A stretch of 28,986 nucleotides of DNA from CAZCTC01 sp964501335 (GCA_964501335.1 CAZCTC010000089.1:1-28986), one strand, 5' to 3'; shown: positions 1 to 7,894, counted from the stretch's first letter. The notes: a model not told the origin generated them from the letters alone. Numbers and translations are program-made.

Positions 1-21
1 GGGAGAGAGTTTTTTTGTTTA

Positions 22-55
22 TGTTTTCGCGGGCTTCAGAAAGCCCGCGAAAACA
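22..55. repeat. Dispersed hairpin element, copy 1
   Basis: A perfect 15-bp stem (22-36 with 41-55) closes on the loop CAGA. A T-rich tract precedes it and the sequence CCTTTTCCAGAGCCGCCCC follows at 60-78. The same T-tract, hairpin and tail recur around 363-398 and 20591-20626, so this is one copy of the family described under the two MITE entries. The window edge truncates its left side. Confidence 0.85.
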
Positions 56-91
56 CAGCCCTTTTCCAGAGCCGCCCCGGTGACGTTCTCT

Positions 92-172
92 CCCCCCTCC
101 TTCCCCCACAGAGCAATCAACATTCAGGAACCAGATCCCCGTTCCCGCGTGTTCGTTGGGGGAAGGAGGGGG
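92..172. repeat. C/G-rich fold-back repeat
   Basis: The arm at 93-108 (CCCCCTCCTTCCCCCA) is the exact reverse complement of 157-172, giving a 16-bp stem with a 48-nt loop. A similar C-rich/G-rich fold-back occurs at 27217-27254. No gene is supported in 1-578, and the short reading frames there run through the repeats. Confidence 0.7.
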
Positions 173-274
173 CCAGGGGGAGGATGAGGGCCAACAAGAT
201 GACCCTGAAAACTATTTTCATCCTTCGGGGTGCCGCCCCCTGCATGGCGTTCTGTCCTGAAAATAGACCCCTAT

Positions 275-430
275 GGTAAGGGCCGAGCCTTGTAACGTCC
301 CGCAAATGGCCCTTTCCCCGTAAAACACGACGCGCTGGATCGAAAGAGAAAGTTTTTTGTTGATGTTTTCGTGCGCATCAGAATGCGCACGAAAACATGG
401 CCTTTTCCAGAGCCGCCCCGGCAACGCGAG
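275..430 (+). repeat. Degenerate MITE-family copy with hairpin
   Basis: The left part contains GCCTTGTAACGTCCCGCAAA, matching the left part of the complete element at 26898-27114. It then runs through the T-rich tract into a perfect 16-bp hairpin (363-378 with 383-398, loop CAGA) and ends in CCTTTTCCAGAGCCGCCCC (401-419). The terminal inverted repeats of the complete copies are not recognisable, so this is a decayed or chimeric copy. Confidence 0.7.
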
Positions 431-479
431 CTGTCTACTTGCCGTCGAGCTCTTTTTTACGTTTCACGTTTTAGATAGG

Positions 480-509
480 TTGGTCAGAAATTGAAATCAA
501 TGTTAGAAT
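480..509 (+). promoter_or_regulatory. Possible sigma-70-type promoter of the ComX-like operon
   Basis: TTGGTC (480-485) and TAGAAT (504-509) are separated by 18 nt in an AT-rich stretch about 70 nt upstream of the peptide gene. Both boxes deviate from consensus, so this is only the best candidate before the operon. Confidence 0.3.
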
Positions 510-578
510 AATAACGTTGCGCCACGCCCGACTTCTTATCTACCACCAGCAAAAAATTTCCAATTCAGGGGGAGAAAG

Positions 579-803
579 ATGGACTGTAGTATGGCTTACA
601 CCGCGCACTGGATGGCAACCGACCCACAATGGGCTTCACTCCACCCCTCTCAATGGCAATCCTACCTCGCCGACCGTGGAATTACCCTGACCTCGTTTGA
701 ACTCGCCGCCTTAGAACGGCTGGCCAACCTGTTGACCCGCATGGAGAGCGCAGATTCCGGCCCCGGAACCCTTCCTTTGGGTCGCGACGAAATATGGTGC
801 TGA
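579..803 (+). CDS. ComX-like prenylated pheromone precursor (candidate)
   Basis: This is a 74-residue peptide with no signal sequence. The ATG at 579 is chosen because a strong GGGGGAG ribosome binding site lies 5 nt upstream; a second ATG (591) lacks one. An amphipathic middle part (about 35-55, TLTSFELAALERLANLL) is followed by a polar, Gly/Pro-containing tail ending GRDEIWC, with Trp73 and Cys74 last. Known ComX precursors are about 55-75 residues, have a conserved helical leader and a variable tail, and carry the prenylated Trp within a few residues of the C-terminus. The gene directly precedes an isoprenyl-synthase-like gene and a ComP-like kinase, which is the main reason for the assignment. 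Sequence similarity to ComX itself is not demonstrable by eye. Alternatives are another prenylated RiPP or a chance frame, but the ribosome binding site and context argue for a real gene. Confidence 0.6.
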   Translation: MDCSMAYTAHWMATDPQWASLHPSQWQSYLADRGITLTSFELAALERLANLLTRMESADSGPGTLPLGRDEIWC

Positions 804-868
804 GCCCGATCGCTCAACACCAAAGCTAAACCTCTTCCTGCTTCACCTGCATTTCCTCCCTTCAGCTT

Positions 869-1810
869 ATGCAAGCGCTCGTCGCTGTCGCCTTGAACCA
901 TATTGTCACACGCCCTTGCTGGGAGAATTCCCCCAACGGCTGGCGTCTTGCCATTGAAAAAACCATCCTGAATGCCCGGCCGGCGCTCGTCGCGGCGCGC
1001 TCCCTGGCTCAATTGCCCTTCCTTTGTGCCTCCGCCACAGGCTGCCCGCCTGAAAATGCCGTCCCGGCAGCGGCAGCCTGGCTACAGGCCTATATCGCAG
1101 CACGGATCTTCGACGCCATCGAAGACGGCCACTTCGACCCGCAAGACTGGGGAAATCAATCCGCAGCGCAGACCTTGAATGTCGCCGCCGCCCTCCTCGC
1201 CGCCATCCCTCTGCTGCTGGATGAAATCAACGACCTTCCATTGAGAACAGCCCTTAACCGGGACTTCCATCAAGCCCTGTTACAAACCGCCGCCGGTCAA
1301 CATCTCGATTTAGAAGGCGAAAGCGCCCTGGACCGCGACCCGCTCCAGCGTTATTGGGAAATTGCCGCCGCAAAAAGCGGCATCCCCATCGGCCTGGCCT
1401 GTCGGATCGGGGCAGCGCTGGGAGATCCCACGCCGGAAATCCTCGACGCCTTTACCGAGTTCGGTCAAAAAGTAGGCCGGCTGGCCCAGGCCTGCGACGA
1501 CTACCAGGATTTCTATCAGCCCCGGACCCCGATCGATTTCCATTCGACCCGGCCGGCGCTGCCCTTGATCTATGCCCGTTCAGTCGCCGGTCCGGCCGAA
1601 CTGGAGCACCTGGCAACACTTCAAATCCAGGCCCAGACAGATCCGGCCCCTTTATATCAATTCCTGGACCATATCGGCGCCCGCCATTATCTGGCACTCA
1701 ACCTGTTTCTGATGAATCAAGAGGCCACCGCAATACTGACGCGAACGGGAATCCAGGGTCCGAACTACGAAGCGCTGCACGCCCTGATCCCGTCTCTACC
1801 GGAAAGCTAA
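869..1810 (+). CDS. ComQ-like isoprenyl transferase (polyprenyl synthetase fold)
   Basis: The 313-residue protein has the trans-isoprenyl diphosphate synthase fold. The first Asp-rich motif is D82-A-I-E-D86, where housekeeping enzymes have DDxxD. The GQ-x-x-D-L motif is present (Q144, D147), Lys169 sits in the expected KSG context, the second motif is a complete D210-D-Y-Q-D214, and a diverged 'RPALPLIYA' block follows. These enzymes bind an allylic diphosphate through Mg2+ held by the two Asp motifs. ComQ uses the same fold to transfer a geranyl or farnesyl group to the Trp of ComX. Lying between a small peptide ending in Trp-Cys and a ComP-like kinase, with only 7 nt to the kinase gene, it is more likely a peptide prenyltransferase than a chain-elongating enzyme. 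The start has no clear ribosome binding site, and the frame is open back to 830 without another ATG. Farnesyl or geranylgeranyl diphosphate synthase activity is the alternative. Confidence 0.65.
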   Translation: MQALVAVALNHIVTRPCWENSPNGWRLAIEKTILNARPALVAARSLAQLPFLCASATGCPPENAVPAAAAWLQAYIAARIFDAIEDGHFDPQDWGNQSAAQTLNVAAALLAAIPLLLDEINDLPLRTALNRDFHQALLQTAAGQHLDLEGESALDRDPLQRYWEIAAAKSGIPIGLACRIGAALGDPTPEILDAFTEFGQKVGRLAQACDDYQDFYQPRTPIDFHSTRPALPLIYARSVAGPAELEHLATLQIQAQTDPAPLYQFLDHIGARHYLALNLFLMNQEATAILTRTGIQGPNYEALHALIPSLPES

Positions 1811-1817
1811 GGAAACC

Positions 1818-4235
1818 ATGTTGCCACGCAAATTTCTCAACCGCCTCCGTCCCGCCGTGCTGGGAAGCGCTCTGATCGAGAGCTGCGCCCTGATCATCAC
1901 GCTCGGGCTGCTCATTTACGGCTTCAACATCGCCCTCCTCAAAACCGAAGACGGGATGAGCTGGAATGCCGGCTTTCACGTCACCAACTGTACCCCGGGA
2001 GGCCCGGCCGCGGCGGCGGGAATCGAGGTCGGCGACCATCTCCTGAAGATCGACGGCATCCCGATCGACAGCTGGTCGCTCCCCATCCTGGACTGGAAAC
2101 CCGATCGGCCGGTCCTGGTTTCCCTGAAACGAAACGGCCGGCAATACGATCTCCAGCTCCAGATGGCGGCCATGACTCCTTTACAGCGTATGGATGCCCT
2201 GGCCCCGCTGTTGATCGCGCTGAGCTTCTGGTTTTTCAGCCTGCTGATGCCCGGTTGGGTACGTCAGCGCACCGAAACGCGACTCTTCCGGGCCCTGCTG
2301 ATCATCACCTGCGCCACACTGACGGCCGGCAACCTTTCCGGCATGGGACTGGTCTGGGCCGGTTACCTCTTCGGCATCTTGCTCTGCCTCCAGAGTCCGC
2401 TCACCTTACATTTTCACATCACCCTGCCGGGCCTCTGGTTTAACCGCCACCGCCGCCTCATCCTGGGCAGCTCCTATCTGCTCAGCGCCGTCCTGGCCCT
2501 GCCCTACCTGTTGATCGGCCCCATCGCAGCAACCTGGCGCGCCGAATGGAGCTGGACCAATCGCCTCAGTTTGGGGCTTTCCATCTTGGGCTCCCTCGGG
2601 TGGCTCAGTTACAGCTACATCCGCACCCCCTATCCCCACATCCGCCGGCGGCTGCGCCTGCTCGTCCTGGGCACCGGACTGGCCCTGGTCCCCCTGCTTC
2701 TGCTGTCGCTCCTGCCGCAAACCATGGAATTGAGCTTCGTCCCCTACCCCTTCACTATGATCTTTCTGATCCTCATCCCGCTCACCTACTGGTACGCCGT
2801 TACCCACTACGATCTGCTGCGCGTAGATATGGTACTCAACCGCAGTCTGGTCTACCTGTTGAGCGGCCTGATCCCCATTGCCGGTTACCTGCTGGGCGCC
2901 CGTCCCTTCAACCGCTGGATCGCCGCCACCGATATTCCCGCCGAACCCATCTACATCCTGGAAATCGCGCTGGCCGGCATCCTCATCGGACCGCTGCACT
3001 CACTCTTGCGCCGGCTCGTCGATCGCACCTTCTACGGCAAATGGTACGATTACCGCAGCGTCATCAGCGAGGTCAGCCGCAGCCTGAACGGCACCCTGGA
3101 TCGACACACCATCGAATCCCTGCTGCTGGAACGGCTGGGAGATACCCTCTGGATCGGCGGCGCAGCTCTCTACCTTTCAACCATCGACGACGATTCTCAA
3201 TTGATCGGCCATCAACACGGCGAATTGAACCTGGACGCGCACCAACTCCGGCTGCAAAACAACACGCCGCTGCTGCGCTATCTCTACCGGCGCCACCAAC
3301 CGCTGGAAACTTACCAGCTCCAGGAAGCCACTCAAAAGCTGGTCCTCAACCCGGCCGAAAAAGCCCTGGTAGAAAGCCATGCCGTTCGCTGGTGGGCTCC
3401 TCTGGTTGGTGAAAACCAGCTACTCGGACTGCTGCTCCTGGGATCGCGCGTCGGCAATGAACGCTTCAGCGATGAAGATCTCCGCATCCTCAACACCCTC
3501 TGCGATCAGGCCGCGCTGGCCGTCAAAAACGTCCTGCTGGTCGAGGCCCTGCAACGCCAGCTGGATGAAGTCAGACAAAGTCGCCAGCTGCTGGCCCAGA
3601 GCAACCAGAAACTGCTCCACGGGCGTGAAATGGAACGCAAACACCTCGCCCGAGAACTCCACGACGGCCCGATTCAAGATCTGATCGCCATCCGCTACCA
3701 GATCGGCGCCAGCCTGCCCCATGTCGCCGATCCCGAAATCCAGGAAACCTTAAACAGCGCCCGCGATGCCACCGGTGAACTGCTGGCGGAACTGCGCGGC
3801 ATCTGCACCCAGCTCCGGCCGCCGCTGCTCGATGCCTTCGGCCTCGCCTCCGCCATCGCCGCCCTCTGCGACGAACTCAACGATCGCCACGGCCTGGAAA
3901 TCACGCCGCACCTGGCCGAAATCGAAAAATTGCCCGAAGAGATCTCCCTGTTGACCTTCCGCATCTGTCAGGAAGCGCTCAACAACACGGTCAAACATGC
4001 CCGGGCCACCAAAATCGATATCCGGCTTTACCAGACCCAGAACACCCTGCACATGGAAATCCAGGACGACGGCGTGGGATTCATTCTGCCGGAATCCATG
4101 GATGATCTGATGACTGAAGGGCATTTCGGCCTGCTCGGCATCCGCGAGCGGATCGAACTGGTCAAAGGCCGCCTGGATCTGCAATCCGCGCCCGGAGAAG
4201 GCGCCAGCCTGCAAATCCACATCCCGCTCCAATAA
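1818..4235 (+). CDS. ComP-like multi-pass sensor histidine kinase with PDZ and GAF
   Basis: This 805-residue kinase has the domain order of Bacillus ComP. A first membrane helix (16-40) is followed by an extracytoplasmic PDZ-like domain (about 48-116, with AAGIEVGDHLLKIDG), eight or nine further membrane helices (about 128-395), a GAF-like domain (about 415-575), a HisKA_3 dimerisation domain with phospho-acceptor His615 in ARELHDGP, and a HATPase_c domain (N-box QEALNNTVKHA, DDGVGF, GLLGIRERI). The segment IPLTYWYAVTHYDLLRVDMVL before the last helices resembles the ComP family. It would autophosphorylate on His615 in response to an extracellular ligand, here inferred to be the modified 579-803 peptide, and then phosphorylate a NarL/ComA-type regulator. 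An AAGGA ribosome binding site overlaps the end of the upstream gene, so the genes are co-transcribed. No response regulator follows, and the nearest one is at 20938-21624. Confidence 0.85.
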   Translation: MLPRKFLNRLRPAVLGSALIESCALIITLGLLIYGFNIALLKTEDGMSWNAGFHVTNCTPGGPAAAAGIEVGDHLLKIDGIPIDSWSLPILDWKPDRPVLVSLKRNGRQYDLQLQMAAMTPLQRMDALAPLLIALSFWFFSLLMPGWVRQRTETRLFRALLIITCATLTAGNLSGMGLVWAGYLFGILLCLQSPLTLHFHITLPGLWFNRHRRLILGSSYLLSAVLALPYLLIGPIAATWRAEWSWTNRLSLGLSILGSLGWLSYSYIRTPYPHIRRRLRLLVLGTGLALVPLLLLSLLPQTMELSFVPYPFTMIFLILIPLTYWYAVTHYDLLRVDMVLNRSLVYLLSGLIPIAGYLLGARPFNRWIAATDIPAEPIYILEIALAGILIGPLHSLLRRLVDRTFYGKWYDYRSVISEVSRSLNGTLDRHTIESLLLERLGDTLWIGGAALYLSTIDDDSQLIGHQHGELNLDAHQLRLQNNTPLLRYLYRRHQPLETYQLQEATQKLVLNPAEKALVESHAVRWWAPLVGENQLLGLLLLGSRVGNERFSDEDLRILNTLCDQAALAVKNVLLVEALQRQLDEVRQSRQLLAQSNQKLLHGREMERKHLARELHDGPIQDLIAIRYQIGASLPHVADPEIQETLNSARDATGELLAELRGICTQLRPPLLDAFGLASAIAALCDELNDRHGLEITPHLAEIEKLPEEISLLTFRICQEALNNTVKHARATKIDIRLYQTQNTLHMEIQDDGVGFILPESMDDLMTEGHFGLLGIRERIELVKGRLDLQSAPGEGASLQIHIPLQ

Positions 4236-4404
4236 AAAAACGACCTGTGCGGTTAAGAGCAGGGGCGACCACATCGGGCCGCCCCTACGAAAAGGCCCTC
4301 CCATGCAGGGGCGGCCTAAACCGACCTTATAAAACCGTTTCTGTTAAAACATCTCCGGTGTGTCCCATCCCTTGTGCGCTCTAACAAAAACCTTTTTCGG
4401 GATA
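4236..4404. other. Intergenic region between convergent genes
   Basis: This region holds a short GC-rich inverted repeat (AGGGGCG at 4261-4267 with CGCCCCT at 4280-4286) and a partial second copy of the same word at 4308-4316. There is no T-tract, so no intrinsic terminator can be claimed. The 14-mer CGACCTGTGCGGTT (4241-4254) recurs at 28932-28945, at the other end of the window. Confidence 0.5.
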
Positions 4405-6150
4405 CTACAACGCCCGATCCGTAAAACGCTTTACAACCCACAACCCCAGCCCCCAAAAAGCCATCCCCGCTCCCGCCGCAATCAACGACAAAAGCCCCAA
4501 ACTGTAATTCCAGATATCCGACCCGATCTTCTGCTGCGTATAAAAATTAAAGTAAGCCGGTCCCGCCAGCCCGAAAATCGCGCCCCCCAACGGAAAAAGG
4601 CAGATCACCGCCAAACCCCACACCCACCCCAGGCGCGAGCGCAAAGTCAAAACAATCGCAATCCCCGCCGCCGCCATCAACCCCGTCTCCACCCAGGCCA
4701 GCGGCTCAATCACCATCGGCTTGGAAATCACCGTCACCATCGAGGCCCGCACCAGCACATAAGCCGCGTGGCCCAACAATATCCCAACCCCACCGAAAAG
4801 CGCCGGCTTCCAGATCCGTGCCGCCGCCCGCCGCCGCCAGACCAGAATCAACGCCGGCAAAACAGCCAACACCGTCAGGATCGTCCCCACCGCCACACCT
4901 TCCCCGCCCCAAAGATAAATCCAGGCGTGATCCAGCGCGTCGAGCAAAATATCCGCCGGCTGCCAGATCCAGGGCGCCGTCTTGCTCAAGCGCACCCTGA
5001 AATCGCCGCCCCCATGGATGAATAAAAGGTACTTATCCTCGCCGATATCCGCCATCTGCAACCGACTGTTGTAGAAAGGATCATCGATCGCCGCCGCCGT
5101 CACGCCGGGGATCTCCACAAAGCGATAGGCCGCGCCGCCGGGAATCCGCACCGGGATCGCCCCCGCCGGCGCCCCCGTATAGTTCAACACCCACGAACCA
5201 TCCTCCTGCCACTCATCGACCAGAGTATAGGGCGGCTGCGCCTGGAAAGAAATCCGGGGATCACCCAGCAGATTGTAATAGTAGAACGAACTGACGCCCT
5301 GTTGCAGGCCGTGATTCTGGACCCGCACCACCGCCCCGATGGGAAAATCGGGCCAGGTATACCGGAACGGCATATCGCGGTAGGCCCCGATCAAATAGCC
5401 CTCATTGGGAGAATGGACAAAACCGACATAGGCCGCCGCGCCGCGAGCTACAAAAGCCAGCGCCAGCGAATCATTAGGGCCCCAGGGTCGAAAGGTCTGG
5501 CAGCCGGCCGAACTGAAAACCCCCGAAATCGAAGCGGGCAACGAAGCCCCGTCGAACTTTGTCTCCTCGTCGATGCGCCAGTAAAGGCTGGAACCGTGCC
5601 CGGTAAAGGTGAGATAACCCGCTTCAGCGAGCGCCTGCCGCAAACTTTCCACCGTCAACGATTCCGTCACCACCTGCCCCGCCTGCCATTCCAGCAGGCG
5701 GCCCTCCATCACGCCGGCGGTCGGAAAACGGGCATTGGCCGCAAAAATCCGGTCCGAGCGCTCAGCCCGGGCCCGTTCCCAGAGCCCGCGCGTCTGCGTG
5801 ATCGTCCGCCCGGAGAGAATCCCGGCCGCCGGGGCTCCCGGCGTATCGCGCAGCGCCGCCCCCCACATCACCATCGCCCGATCCGAGAGTCGCTCCGGCG
5901 AGACCACCCAGAGCAGAAAAGTCGGCCGCAGCGCCAGCGCCTCCGTCACCGATTCCGCCGTCGAGATCCCTTCCGCCGCCGCAATCTCCGCAGCCAGCGC
6001 CGCATAAGGATCGCCGGATTCAGCCACCACCACCGTCACCGGCGAAGCGGCCGGCCCCCCCGGTCGCTCCGGCGCAGCAAAAAGCCCCTCACCCCACACC
6101 CCCAACCAGATCCCGCTCAAAATCGCCAGCAAAGCCAGCCATCGCCGCAT
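4405..6150 (-). CDS. Membrane-anchored C25-like (gingipain-type) cysteine peptidase homologue
   Basis: The 581-residue protein starts with a signal peptide (about 1-26). Its exported domain has the caspase/gingipain-fold hallmarks: a hydrophobic strand ending in TGHGS (His185) and a second ending in SSAGC (Cys217). A GAAAYVGFVHSP strand (about 237-248) follows, as in C25 peptidases, where 'GAIA..G' comes after the catalytic Cys. A YNLLGDPRI element (292-300) is also typical of C25 domains ('GDP'). The C-terminal part has five membrane helices (about 411-437, 449-467, 483-503, 508-529, 549-573), which is unusual for this family. The ATG at 6150 is fixed by an AGGAGG site 7 nt upstream. It would act outside the membrane, on an unknown substrate. 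The convergent orientation gives no operon context. The family call rests on motif pattern only; a catalytically inactive relative is possible. Confidence 0.55.
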   Translation of the reverse strand: MRRWLALLAILSGIWLGVWGEGLFAAPERPGGPAASPVTVVVAESGDPYAALAAEIAAAEGISTAESVTEALALRPTFLLWVVSPERLSDRAMVMWGAALRDTPGAPAAGILSGRTITQTRGLWERARAERSDRIFAANARFPTAGVMEGRLLEWQAGQVVTESLTVESLRQALAEAGYLTFTGHGSSLYWRIDEETKFDGASLPASISGVFSSAGCQTFRPWGPNDSLALAFVARGAAAYVGFVHSPNEGYLIGAYRDMPFRYTWPDFPIGAVVRVQNHGLQQGVSSFYYYNLLGDPRISFQAQPPYTLVDEWQEDGSWVLNYTGAPAGAIPVRIPGGAAYRFVEIPGVTAAAIDDPFYNSRLQMADIGEDKYLLFIHGGGDFRVRLSKTAPWIWQPADILLDALDHAWIYLWGGEGVAVGTILTVLAVLPALILVWRRRAAARIWKPALFGGVGILLGHAAYVLVRASMVTVISKPMVIEPLAWVETGLMAAAGIAIVLTLRSRLGWVWGLAVICLFPLGGAIFGLAGPAYFNFYTQQKIGSDIWNYSLGLLSLIAAGAGMAFWGLGLWVVKRFTDRAL

Positions 6151-6394
6151 TTCAATTCCTCCTGTGTGCAGAAATTACAGCAAGCAGCATACCCCACTCC
6201 AACCGGCGAGGCTACTGTGAAAAGCCACAGGATGTTTTTAGTAGTTTTGTGCGGCGGACTCGGCCCTCACCCCCCTTTATCCCCCCTCTCCCCTTGTTTT
6301 GTCATCCGGTACCGACGCGCGCCGGCGTGATGCGTCTTTCAGTCCCGCCCCGCGCCCTGCAGGAGGGCGAGGGGGGAACAGAAATCTGAACCCC

Positions 6395-6500
6395 TCTCCC
6401 TCACCGCTATTCAAACGACGGAACAGCACCACGGATCAACCAGAAGCGCGGCGAATCGAGTCAAGCGCAGGGGAGAGGGGCAGGGGAGAGGGTGAAATGG
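6395..6500. repeat. Fold-back repeat CCTCTCCCTCACCG...GGGAGAGGG, copy 1
   Basis: CCCCTCTCCCTCACCGC opens this stretch, GCGGCGAATCG lies in the middle and GGGGAGAGGG closes it, so it can fold back on itself. The same three blocks recur in order at 6828-6930. The stretch 6151-6527 contains no supported gene. Confidence 0.55.
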
Positions 6501-6527
6501 AGGGCGTTTCCCGTTGATGCGATATAG

Positions 6528-6623
6528 TCCCCGGCCCGCTACCCGGATCGGATGCTCCAATGTCGCACTGAGCACATCCTCGCCGATTTTCAGCTGGACC
6601 ATGGAGGTCTCGGTGTGCGAGAC
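6528..6623 (-). pseudogene. Hint-domain relic 1 of the Rhs toxin
   Basis: The minus strand encodes HTETSMVQLKIGEDVLSATL and then EHP-RVAGRG. This differs at only a few positions from the Hint domain of the downstream Rhs protein (its 8420-8520 region). Neither a Hint N-terminus nor a toxin domain is attached, and the reading frame continues into repeat DNA. It is a displaced fragment of an rhs C-terminal end, not a gene. Confidence 0.8.
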
Positions 6624-6626
6624 CAT

Positions 6627-6704
6627 CTGAATCACGGATTAAGCGGATGCCTCCGATTTCACAGAGTCCGTGGAATCCGGGAATCTGTGCCATCCGTGAT
6701 TCAG
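6627..6704. repeat. 78-bp element with 13-bp terminal inverted repeats
   Basis: CTGAATCACGGAT (6627-6639) and its exact complement ATCCGTGATTCAG (6692-6704) bound a 52-bp centre that repeats the 'tccgtggaatccg' word. The element sits exactly between the two Hint relics, which suggests insertion into, or recombination at, a duplicated Hint fragment. Confidence 0.65.
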
Positions 6705-6707
6705 ACT

Positions 6708-6764
6708 CCCCGCTACCCGGAACGGATGCTCCAACGTAGCGCTGATCACGTCCGCACCGATCTT
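6708..6764 (-). pseudogene. Hint-domain relic 2 of the Rhs toxin
   Basis: The minus strand reads KIGADVISATLEHPFRVAG, nearly identical to the Hint core of the Rhs protein (KIGADIISATLEHPFRVAG) and overlapping relic 1 in content. It is cut on both sides by unrelated repeat sequence. Confidence 0.8.
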
Positions 6765-6827
6765 CCTGGGGCTTCACCCCAGGCTCCCTTAGGACGCCCC
6801 TTCAGGGCTTAAGAGAGCGCGCCTCTG

Positions 6828-6930
6828 CCCCCCTCTCCCTCACCGCCGCTCAGGCGGCGGGACTTGACGGCAAGGCATCCCGAAACGCGGCGAATCGTTA
6901 CAACAGCATGGGAGAGGGGAGGGGGAGAGG
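6828..6930. repeat. Fold-back repeat CCTCTCCCTCACCG...GGGAGAGGG, copy 2
   Basis: This is the second copy of the 6395-6500 repeat, with the same opening and closing blocks and the shared GCGGCGAATCG centre. It also holds a local hairpin, CCGCTCAGGCGG. A purine-rich tract (6951-7000, GGAGG/GGTGG units) follows; no gene is supported there. Confidence 0.55.
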
Positions 6931-7010
6931 GCCAACCCGCTGCGGTGTTCACGCTGGAGGGAGAGGTGGGGCTGGTGGAGGAGGTGGAGGTGGGGGAGAG
7001 GCTATCGATT

Positions 7011-7050
7011 ATAAAAAGTAAGGTTGTCTGCAAATGAGACAGCCTTACTT
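7011..7050 (-). terminator. Intrinsic terminator of the toxin-immunity transcript
   Basis: On the minus strand a 14-bp stem (7037-7050 with 7016-7029, one G-T pair) with a 7-nt loop is followed directly by TTTTAT. It lies 60 nt after the stop of the candidate immunity gene, in the right orientation. Confidence 0.8.
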
Positions 7051-7109
7051 CTAGAACCACCTCTTACAAAAAGATAACTAAAACCCGATTAATTGCATTA
7101 GCATCTTAT

Positions 7110-7667
7110 CTACCAACAATCTTCTACTGGTCTATTGAGAATCGTGATATGCACGCAAATTTTATCGAGCTTATAGTTACCTTTTTTATCTTGCAAAAAA
7201 ATTATATCCATATTAGGCCGTTCGGATTCGAAATTATCCTGCAAAAATGGCACGTTCTGATCTAGCTGCTCTATCCATAAAAGAACGTGAGGTTCAACAA
7301 ACTCGTGAATAACCTTTTTACAAGAAATGCTATTTTTGCGTAAAAAATTCACCAGATCGGTAACCTTCATGGTACTAAGATCATTAAACCAATCGGTTTT
7401 TAACTTTTCTGATAATTCAATTGATTTTTCGCCAAAAATAAGGTTGATACTTTCCATATTTTCATTAACGAAAGTAATAGTCAAATTCCCGTAATACAAA
7501 ACAAGAAGTTCTTGGGAATATTCTGGGTAATCCCATTTATCAACCCAATTTGGTTCCCCCAACAAACTATAAATGTCACTCACACTGTTACTAAAATTTA
7601 ACGGCCCTATCTGGCCCGTTCGGAAAAAAAACTCCAAAGTCGATTTATCTTTTCCCTCTTTTTCCAT
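7110..7667 (-). CDS. Candidate immunity protein for the Rhs toxin
   Basis: The 185-residue protein is soluble and acidic, with no signal peptide or membrane helix. Its N-terminal half (about 20-80: SVSDIYSLLGEPNWVDKW, then LVLYYGNLTITFVNENMESI) has the 'LGEP...YG.L.I.F.....I.L.F' pattern of small alpha/beta proteins often found beside polymorphic toxins; no named family is claimed. The ATG at 7667 is preferred over the GTG at 7673 because AGGAG (7675-7679) sits 7 nt before the ATG and only 1 nt before the GTG. The gene follows the Rhs gene on the same strand after 227 nt without any other gene. It is conspicuously AT-rich, like the toxin tip and unlike the Rhs core. This is the normal position of an immunity gene, and the role is inferred from position and composition alone. 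Confidence 0.65.
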   Translation of the reverse strand: MEKEGKDKSTLEFFFRTGQIGPLNFSNSVSDIYSLLGEPNWVDKWDYPEYSQELLVLYYGNLTITFVNENMESINLIFGEKSIELSEKLKTDWFNDLSTMKVTDLVNFLRKNSISCKKVIHEFVEPHVLLWIEQLDQNVPFLQDNFESERPNMDIIFLQDKKGNYKLDKICVHITILNRPVEDCW

Positions 7668-7894
7668 AATCACTCTCCTCTCAATTAAAATAAATACAGG
7701 CAGAAGTTATCTACACTCGTTCACAATTAGAAAATTCCAAAATGTACATAAAATTATCCAATAAACATTATTCGAAAGGATTAAAAACTGGAAGAATGGA
7801 AGCTGAAAAACATCAACTTCCATTCTCCAAACACAAAATGCAAAATCAATCGATTAAGGAATACACCATTCAAAAACAACAACTGGGATTAATT

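Noticed and set aside
2406..2999. Minus-strand frame of 197 codons inside the ComP-like kinase
   Set aside because: Its composition is antisense to membrane helices (Gln/Asp/Gly-rich low complexity) and the plus-strand gene is unambiguous.
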